Shown here one piece after another: positions 57,086 through 64,000 of a stretch of 64,000 nucleotides of DNA. Under the pieces are notes generated by a model. It saw only the letters and a program-made list of their open reading frames with translations, was not told where the DNA came from and did no database searches. How positions within the stretch are numbered: the first letter of the stretch is position 1; each line of letters starts with the position of its first letter. The stretch is taken from assembly GCA_027186245.1 (NCBI GenBank), contig CP114495.1, positions 8,734,501 through 8,798,500 on the forward strand, written 5' to 3'. The position numbers were made by a program, and so were the translations under genes. The DNA is from Coriaria nepalensis (lineage: Eukaryota > Streptophyta > Magnoliopsida > Cucurbitales > Coriariaceae).

Positions 57086-57583
57086 ATGGGAAGTCGAGGA
57101 GTTATTGGAGATAAATGGTCCGGCAGAGTTCTCTGGCTTTGTGCCATTGGAAGTGCAATTGGTAATTCATCTCATTCGTGTTAAGCCAACATTTTGATTT
57201 CAAAAAAGATTGAACCGTTAAGAAACGAGTTCAATACCATAGAGAAATTATCTAATGCATCAAATATATGCAATCCATATATTAAGAGAGAATGGTGGGT
57301 TTTATGTCGGATCCACTTTAGCCCGCTCAAATCGGTTGCTTATACCGGAGTTATCAATAGACCCAAAAGTCTTATTATCTCATATAATCGATCTTTCTCT
57401 TTGCATCATGTTCTTGGGATCTTTTTGCCCGATCCTCTTTGAAGTTGCTAAATTATTGTTGTTATTTTAGGACTGTATATGGTAGCTGTGGAGAGACAAA
57501 TACAAAACCGGGACAGGATGATAGCGGAAAGCTTGAGGGCTATGGACTCAGGCGAAGGCGAAGGCCAAGGAGAGGATGTATAA
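57086..57583 (+). CDS. 62-aa single-pass membrane microprotein
   Basis: Two exons (57086-57161 and 57471-57583; split codon for Gly26) encode MGSRGVIGDKWSGRVLWLCA and so on, ending GEGQGEDV. A single hydrophobic segment (VLWLCAIGSAIGLYMVAV) follows a short basic-polar start. The tail (ERQIQNRDRMIAESLRAMD) should be helical and charged, and ends acidic. I believe similar ~60-aa proteins occur in other plants but know no function. The short basic leader plus one helix resembles small mitochondrial inner-membrane subunits, and the site II motifs upstream would fit, but this is inference. The 5' UTR probably begins near 56400 and is spliced before 57080. The gene is easy to miss because each exon is short. 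Confidence 0.68.
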
Positions 57584-58646
57584 GATGGAAGACAATCAGA
57601 GACGTTATTTCTTATATTGTGAACTTTCTCTCCTTTATGTAAAATGAAGTTATTTCTTAAAGTTTACAATTTAAACTCTGATTTTTTGGCTTTCTAATCA
57701 ATGTAATAGAGTTTTAAGCCGATGTAGGTTCGAATTGACCACCTACATTATTGTAAAATAAATATTTACTCCTCAAACTTTTAATTCTGCCCCAACTTTT
57801 TTTTTTTCTTTTTTGACCTATTATATTTTATTTTTATATTTTTATCCTCACAACCAATTGTTAGTGGTGGTGGTGGATGTTGGATGAGATAGAGAGTTAG
57901 ATAAAAGTGAAAATAATTAAAATTTGTTGTGGCTAAAATGTATATAGTTAAAATAGGTCACATACTTGTACCCAAACTCAACCCATAATGCGGTAATATA
58001 GGTGATGTGGCAGAGGTGAGAGTGGTGGCGCCGTGGCGGCCGCAATGATGGGAATTGAGGAAGATGAATTTAGAGTAGGTAGATTTATAATAAAAGAATT
58101 TTACAGATTACTTAACTGAAATTACCAACTTTGGCCAAATACGAATTGATATTTTAATTGTTTAATTATTATTATTATTTATTACAAGTTGTACGGAAAT
58201 GATGTAATGAAGCCACTTGTCTTCCATTGACTTTTTTATGGGGATTCTTGTCCGTCTTCCTTTAATTTATCAGATCAGATCTGATCCAAAAACTTCTTCA
58301 AGAAAATTATTTCCTGAATCTTTTGTGCTCTCAATTTTTCTCTTCTCCGACTCTTGAAACCAGATCGAAGTTGTGACAGTCTCCGGCCAGGTACCCCTTT
58401 TCAAATCTATTGCTCATACGATTCTTCTCTTCCATTCTCTTTACCCTCTTCTGTGCGTTTGTGACATGTATAGCTGTAGAGTTCGTAAGTATTAAGATTA
58501 ATTCTGAGTGTAAAACGTAATTTTGAAGAACCGTATATAGATATAAAACTGATCTCCTTTCTTTTTTTTTTCTTTTTTTTTGTGGTAGTAGATGAAGATT
58601 GATACAGCTGACTTAGATTAATCTTTGTCATGATGTGATTAGGAAG
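57584..58646. other. Intergenic before the resistance-gene region
   Basis: AT-rich. A short GC-rich stretch near 58020-58050 (GGCGCCGTGGCGGCC) and, at 58495-58640, the 5' flank that is duplicated at 61080-61185. No gene is supported. Confidence 0.4.
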
Positions 58647-59035
58647 ATGAAGGATACTGACGAAGCGATTCGAATCTTGGAGGGCGTTATCAAATGCAAT
58701 ACTTATGAAGAAGTGAAGCAGATGAGTGCTAACTTTGAAAATCATGATAGAAGAGAATCTAATGAAGATGGAAACCATCATGATGTATGGTGACTTTATC
58801 AATTGGAGAAAGAGGTGAAGGATGTATCTGAGAAAGTCGAAAAGCTTGTTACTCAAGGAAAAAGTAAAGTTGGTGCTAGCTCTTCAACGAGAGGGAACTT
58901 GCTTATGTCTACAGAATTAGCTGGAGAAACTACAACTAAAGACGCTGAGGGAAATTTGGGATTTGCTTAATGGCTGATGATGTTAGAAAGATCGGAGTCT
59001 ATGGAATGGTGGAATCGGCAAAACCAGTCATGAAA
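58647..59035 (+). pseudogene. 5' part of a CC-NBS-LRR resistance gene, broken
   Basis: The reading MKDTDEAIRILEGVIKCNT … is followed by a TGA, then LEKEVKDVSEKVEKLVTQGK, STRGNLLMSTELAG, a TAA with frame change, and MADDVRKIGVYGM. These match the end of the coiled coil, the linker and the start of the NB-ARC domain of RPS5/At4g27190-type CNLs, where VRKIGVYGMGGVGKTT would carry the P-loop. Here the P-loop is ruined (VYGMVESAKPVMK) and homology ends about 25 bases later. The rest of the NB-ARC is missing. Confidence 0.75.
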
Positions 59036-59066
59036 CGTATTAAATTTTCTGTACTGATTTTACTAC

Positions 59067-59140
59067 AACTTTACCCTTCTCGTTTGTGTCAGGCGCGCTC
59101 TCTAATTCTTGTTTTCCACTTCTCCGACTCATCCTCTCCT
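59067..59140. repeat. Dispersed repeat, copy 2
   Basis: Second copy of the 53607-53690 sequence, starting 30 bp after the NB-ARC homology is lost, which suggests it belongs to the inserted DNA that broke the gene. The next stretch to 59479 is AT-rich with no feature. Confidence 0.55.
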
Positions 59141-59479
59141 TTTAATATCACTGGGTGAGAAATTATATAATTAGATATTCGGAATAATCGATATTCATTT
59201 TTTAAATTTTAAGATAATGAATTATTTATATTTTTAAATATTTTAAAGACTTGAGTCTTACTAGTATTATTTATATTATACTCTTCGGAGCTTATATTTT
59301 AAAATATTTAATTTTATTATAATATATATTAATAGAATATGTAATTTTAATTTTAATAAAATTAATAAATAATAATTAATTTTTATTAATAATAATATTT
59401 TACTAATATTTATATAAAGATAATATCATATAAAATATTTGTCCAATAAAATCAAAATCTAATTGACTTGATAAATACA

Positions 59480-60295
59480 CCTTTAATTTCTCACTTATAC
59501 TAAAGTCAATTATATCTAAATTTAATTATCATCTTGTTAAGTTGGCGATTGAACTTCTGTTTAGAAAGCACCTTAGTAAATGAATCTGTTATATTGTCAT
59601 CCATATCAAACCTTTTTATATTGATGTACCCTCTTCCAACTATTTTTTGGATGAAGTGATAACATTGCATGTTTTGATTTTTTTATGAGACATGAGTTTC
59701 TTTGCTTGTGCTATGCACTGTTATTATCGAAATACATTATTACGGGATCAACAATGCTTAGAATTATATCAAGTTCGGTTCTAAACTTTATTATCCAAAC
59801 CGCCTCCTTTCCTGCTTCTGAAGCTGCAATGTATTCGGTTTTAGTAGTGGAATCTGTAATTATTTTATGTTTTGAACTCTTTCAACTAACCACTCCACCA
59901 TATAGTTTATGAAACCCTCAATTTTCAAGTTAGAGCTTCAATAAACCAAGAACATATCTTTAGTCTTTCTCTAATACTTAATAATGTTCTTAACATTAAT
60001 CCAATGTTTTTGACCCGGATTGCTTTGAAGTCTGCTCGTAACACTTAGAGTATAAGCAACATCCGGTCTCGTACAAAATATAACATACATGATGAATTCT
60101 ATTGCCGAAACATAAGAGATTCCACTCATCTCATCATTCTTAAATTATGTCTTAAGAGATATTTTTGAAAATATAGATTCCATGACTCATTGGCAGGAAT
60201 CATTTCTTAAAATCTTTCATGTTAAACCTTATTAACACTTTATCTATATATGTCGACTGGATCAAGCATAACAGTCTTCACTCTTACAATATGCA
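59480..60295 (-). mobile_element. Antisense Ty1/copia pol fragment (RT end and RNase H)
   Basis: The minus strand, in broken frames, reads MSGISYVSAIEFIMYVILYE near 60115 and, further on, NSTTKTEYIAASEAGKEAVW near 59830. These are the conserved end of copia reverse transcriptase (YASAVGSLMYAM…) and the RNase H motif STTEAEYIAASEA. Stops and frameshifts are frequent. No LTR was recognised. The fragment separates the NB-ARC scrap from the LRR scrap. Confidence 0.72.
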
Positions 60296-60316
60296 GTCTT
60301 CAGTAAAGTTGTTACA

Positions 60317-60988
60317 TTGGGGAAATGCAATATTAGTAACAGTGGAGACGTGGATGACCTCCTCATGCTTCCAGAGGATATTCAGGTCCTAAAGATTGAG
60401 GATAATAGTTCTATTTCAAGCTTATGCGATGTTGCCTCCTTGGACAATGTAAAGGACTTGAGAAAACTTTATATTTTCAATTGTGATAACATAGAGGTTC
60501 TCATTTCTTCTCCTCTTCCTTCTGAAAGTCTAGAATCTTAAAATATTTATAAGATGTCAAGCTTACGGGAGTTGATTGGAAGAGAGACAATTGAAGCACT
60601 CCTAACTGCCACTTTTTCTTGTCTTAAAAAAATTTACATTGACGATTGTGCGAAAATAGAGGAGGTCTTTCCTGTTGGGTTGATGTCGTACGTACAAAGC
60701 GTGGAAAGGATTGACATCCTAGACTGCGAGAATTTAGTGAAAATTGTGGGGGGAACTAATATTGCATCAAACATCACACTGCCCAAGTTACGGTTTTTTC
60801 ACTTGTTTAAGCTACTGAATTTGAAGAGCATTTGTCCTAATCATAATCTCATGGTTTGTAATTCTCTTGAAAATATTTGGGTTCAAGAAATCCCCAAGCT
60901 AAAGAGGATATACCTATTTATCTGCCCCGGGATAACCAAGGTCAACCGTGTCCTCTCCCTTCACTTATTTCATATCATGGTCTGTTGA
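60317..60988 (+). pseudogene. CNL-type leucine-rich repeat fragment
   Basis: One frame with a single TAA (60539-60541) shows irregular LRRs of the NLR kind: LPEDIQVLKIEDNSSISSLC, LRKLYIFNCDNIEVLI, TFSCLKKIYIDDCAKIEEVF, VERIDILDCENLVKIVGG, LPKLRFFHLFKLLNLKSICP, LENIWVQEIPKLKRIYL. The order matches the C-terminal LRR of RPS5/At4g27190-like proteins. There is no ATG at the left end, so it is the 3' remainder of the gene started at 58647 or of a sister copy. Confidence 0.75.
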
Positions 60989-61079
60989 CATGTTACGTGA
61001 CATGTGAACATGGGTGCTTGATATGTCAAAATTAACAGTGGATGCAAAAAATAAGTTATAAGATCAATTGTGAGGGTAA

Positions 61080-61296
61080 AACGTAATTTTGAAGTATCAT
61101 ATAGATGTAAAAATGTTCCTTTTTTTCCTTGCGAAGACGAAGATTGATACGGCAAACAGATATTAACCTTTGTCGTGTGATAAGGAATATGCAGGACAGT
61201 GAAGAAGCAATTCGGATTTTGGAGGACATCATCAAATGTGACACTTGTGAAGCAGTTAAGCAGCTGACTGCTAAATTTGAAAACCAAGATGGATAA
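61080..61296 (+). pseudogene. Second copy of the 5' exon unit
   Basis: It repeats 58495-58745: the same flank (GTAAAACGTAATTTTGAAG) and frame MQDSEEAIRILEDIIKCDTC … KFENQDG, ended by TAA after 35 codons (ATG 61189). First and second copies differ at several residues. I do not recognise the peptide as a defined CNL domain. It shows that a resistance-gene unit was duplicated here before both copies decayed. Confidence 0.6.
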
Positions 61297-61598
61297 GACG
61301 TTGGAAAATGAAAGACAAATTCGAGACTTGCTTTCTGTTTCCTCAAAAATAGAATTGTAAATGAGTAATAGAGAGAAAATGAACAAACTGAACTTTTTTA
61401 TAAAATACTTCAATCTGATTTTTATTAGCAAATTTGTTATTATATTTAAACTCTTAATTTGCTAATGTACTTCAATATATGTTTGTCATTACATATATCC
61501 TTGCATAAACTTGTTACAAATACCCTCATATATTTTTTACAAGATCAATGATAAAAATTGAAGTAGGATACTTACCGTTATCTATTGTTCTAGGTAGG

Positions 61599-63599
61599 AT
61601 GACTACCTTCCGAAAGCTTTTGCTCAATGGAAATCCTTTGAGAACTCTTCGAAGGTATGAAGAAGTATCACTCTTTCAAGTTCAATGCTCCTATTGGCTA
61701 GTTTGTCCAGCTAAACTCCCCCCCTAAAAAAAAAAAATCAGCTCACTGGTTTCTGGACCCACACCTGCTCTGTTGAGGCATCTTCGAAGTAGACTTGCTG
61801 AGGGTGAGGGTACATTGGCTACTCAACCATCATGAATGAAGAATCTTGTAATCAATGTCTCAGGTCCACAGTGTCTTTAATGAGAGCATGACTGACAAGT
61901 TACTTCAATATATACATATCTTTTTTTCCCCTCTCTGGGTGCCTTGATTGATATCCTTTGACTGATCAACTTTAAGTTTGTCCTTATCTAGATCCTGAAG
62001 TTACTACACCATCAAAAGATAACGTTATTGCTATGGTAGCTCGAATGTCCTTGACTTCAAAGGTAGTTCTTGTATATATTTCTTTTTCTATGGTCTTTGA
62101 AAATAAACTTCCATGGTAACAAAAACGGATATAGATTTAGTATTTCCTGGAAAATTACAATTCTTTGTTTACATACAACACTGGTCTACCATACATTATA
62201 AAAGACACTTACAGTGGCAACACTTGGAATAGTTGAATGAGTTCCATACAAACACTGGTCTAGCAGATATAGCTATATTGTACCTTTTTAATGTGCAAGG
62301 TCTTGTGCCCTGCTTTGATTTTAATTGTGAGGTGCCTTCTACTATTTGCATGCTTCAGGAACTTTCTCTAGTATGGCTTCCGTTGAGTGCTGTCCCATCG
62401 GAAGCATGGGAATCAAGAGAGACTACAAAGCTTGATCTTTCTAGAAACTCCATCCACAAGCTGTTGCCTGTTGATAGTATCGTTTCATGTAATCAGTTTA
62501 GTTTTGTAGGGACACATGTGAAATAAGTTTGCTTGTCTTATGGTTATTCTTCTATTGCTCGTAACATAATTTTATATTCTTGACAATGTTTGACATACTA
62601 TCAACTCTTCTCAGTAGCACATCAGGGGATATTTACAGAATTTCTATGTTGAATCTCTAGAATTCTAGGAATATAAAATCACCCCACTTAGATTCTGACA
62701 GGATTCCTTGTCTCCTTGTAGATTCCCTTGGATGGATTTCAAGCACTCTCTACGCTACAAGTTCTTGACCTAAGTGTGAATTCAGCTTCATTGCCAAATC
62801 ACCCCCCGTTTTCAAGCTTACCCAATTTGCAAGACCTGTATTTAAGGTTTATAGATGGAAAATTATAGGATATTCACTATAATGTATTACACTTTTACAT
62901 CTTATTTGTTTCTTCTCTTTTCACTACTTACAGGCAAGTCAAGCTCCAAGAAATCCCATCAAGTATATTAAGCTTACAGAAAATCCGGATTCTTGACTTA
63001 AGCCAAAATTCACTTCAATCGGTTCCAGAGGTAATCTATTTTTTCTTTGTTAAAAATTTACCTTTGATTACTGAGAAATTGATTGAGATTTTCTGGATCA
63101 AATGTATATATATCCAAGTCTTGAGATTCTCTCCTCCCTCTTTGTTCTGGATATTGAAAGGCATTGCTTAAATGAAATCATACATCTCGAGTTCTTGCAC
63201 AAAACCTACATGGTATTGGAAGATATGATAAATCCAATGTTTTTAGGACGTAGAGGCTCAAATATCTTACATCTCTTACTGAGCTTGACCTATCTGACAA
63301 TAGCATCTCAATGCTTCCTCCTAGTCTGTTAAGAAACCGGAATTTTAACCCGATTCCCCTCCTCCCCTTTCATTACTTTTTCCATCGTAACAATTTGTAT
63401 TCCTCGACAGGGTCTGCTTGAACCTAGCCTACAAGTTTTAAGACTCGATGGAAATCCATTAAGAAGGTAAGCTGCATCATTTTTTTTTGGTCAAAGAACA
63501 TACATTTTCTATTTGCAGTTGCATTTTCTTTTGTTTAAGAGGTTGAATTCCTATTGCAGTATACGGAGGGCGATTCTAGAGAGAATTACAGACCAATAG
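61599..63599 (+). pseudogene. 3' half of an LRRC40-like leucine-rich repeat gene
   Basis: Exons recognised: 61599-61654 (FRKLLLNGNPLRTLR), 61742-61803 (SLVSGPTPALLRHLRSRLAE), 61992-62062 (VTTPSKDNVIAMVARMSLTS), 62359 to about 62503 (AVPSEAWESRETTKLDLSRN), 62722-62846 (IPLDGFQALSTLQVLDLSVN), 62934-63030 (LQKIRILDLSQNSLQSVP), 63254 to about 63340 (LTSLTELDLSDNSISMLPPS), 63411-63466 (GLLEPSLQVLRLDGNPLR), 63560-63599. Plant LRRC40-like proteins are cytosolic LRR proteins ending SIRRAIL … KYLKDKIPE. Here the 5' half is absent, the LRR exon between 62503 and 62722 is missing, the donor after LPPSL reads TTAAGA instead of GTAAGA, and the end is cut to SIRRAILERITDQ and a stop. The four defects make it a pseudogene. 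Confidence 0.7.
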
Positions 63600-64000
63600 C
63601 TTGTCCATCTACCATGCCCCACCATGTTTGTATTCTTGCAGATGGTTTGTGTTTGAAATGTGAGATTGTTTGAGATTATTGAGATTGTATGAACTTTAAT
63701 TTTGTTTATTTGTTTATCCAGCTTGTCTTTCATAAAAATATAAGAAAGGATCTTGTGTAATGATTATATATCTATATATATATATATATGTTTTATTGTA
63801 ACAAATAAATCAGAATCTATTTTAAATGGCCTAAAAAATCAGAATGATTATCCAGCTTATCCATCTACATAATGTTTTATGTAGAAATAGAATGTTAACT
63901 GTTAAGATTGGGTTTTTTCTTATTGAAAAAAATAATAATAATAAGTGTATATTTAGTTTCTTGAAATCTGAGGGGTCAAATCTTAGTTATTGGAAATTTA
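63600..64000. other. 3' flank, no supported feature
   Basis: AT-rich with a (TA)n run near 63768-63789. No coding segment is recognised up to the window end. Confidence 0.4.

Noticed and set aside
58407..58856. 149-codon minus-strand frame
   Set aside because: It lies antisense to the CNL 5' exon and its duplicated flank; similar antisense frames occur at the second copy (60970-61431) only because the DNA is duplicated.

Overview
This is nuclear DNA of a flowering plant, most likely a eudicot. The evidence is AT-rich sequence, genes split by GT/AG introns, plant-only gene families (chloroplast m-type thioredoxin, alpha-expansin, P-class PPR protein, VAR3/OZ1 zinc-finger protein, SDE5, CMP-Kdo synthetase) and many plant transposon remnants. 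I cannot name the species. All calls come from reading the sequence and from remembered family features; no search was run.

Layout. 1-5.4 kb is repeat-rich: a ~600-bp tandem duplication whose first copy is split by a complete 821-bp hAT-type element, then a decayed retrotransposon. 5.7-9.2 kb is a six-exon UBC25-type E2 ubiquitin-conjugating enzyme gene. 9.5-11.0 kb is a broken DUF2921 membrane-protein copy (A). 11.8-19.5 kb is a degenerate Ty3/gypsy element without reverse transcriptase, interrupted by a 1,023-bp hAT element and by an AT-rich insertion. 20.3-23.4 kb is a five-exon VAR3/OZ1-like organelle zinc-finger gene. 23.6-29.5 kb holds two more DUF2921 copies (B on +, C on -) arranged tail to tail, and 30.8-31.6 kb holds inverted fragments (D).

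32-53 kb is the gene-rich part: a small cysteine-rich secreted protein, an eight-exon KDSB gene, a dynein-light-chain-like gene with a frame break, chloroplast thioredoxin m, an ER membrane RING ligase of the RMA3 type, an alpha-expansin, a GDSL esterase/lipase on the minus strand and a mitochondrial-type PPR gene. 54-57.6 kb has an SDE5-like gene (minus) with one internal stop, apparently sharing a TGGGCY-rich promoter with a 62-aa membrane microprotein gene (plus). 58.5-63.6 kb is a decayed resistance-gene region: pieces of a CC-NBS-LRR gene, an antisense copia fragment, and the 3' half of an LRRC40-like LRR gene with a lost exon and a mutated splice donor.

The genes do not form one pathway. 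The main features needing a second look are the DUF2921 cluster, where all three long copies carry a different stop within about 45 bp of the same position, and several otherwise intact genes broken by one base (SDE5-like stop, RMA3 A8 run, dynein light chain near a C16 run). The last group may be real lesions or assembly errors, and only reads or transcripts can tell.
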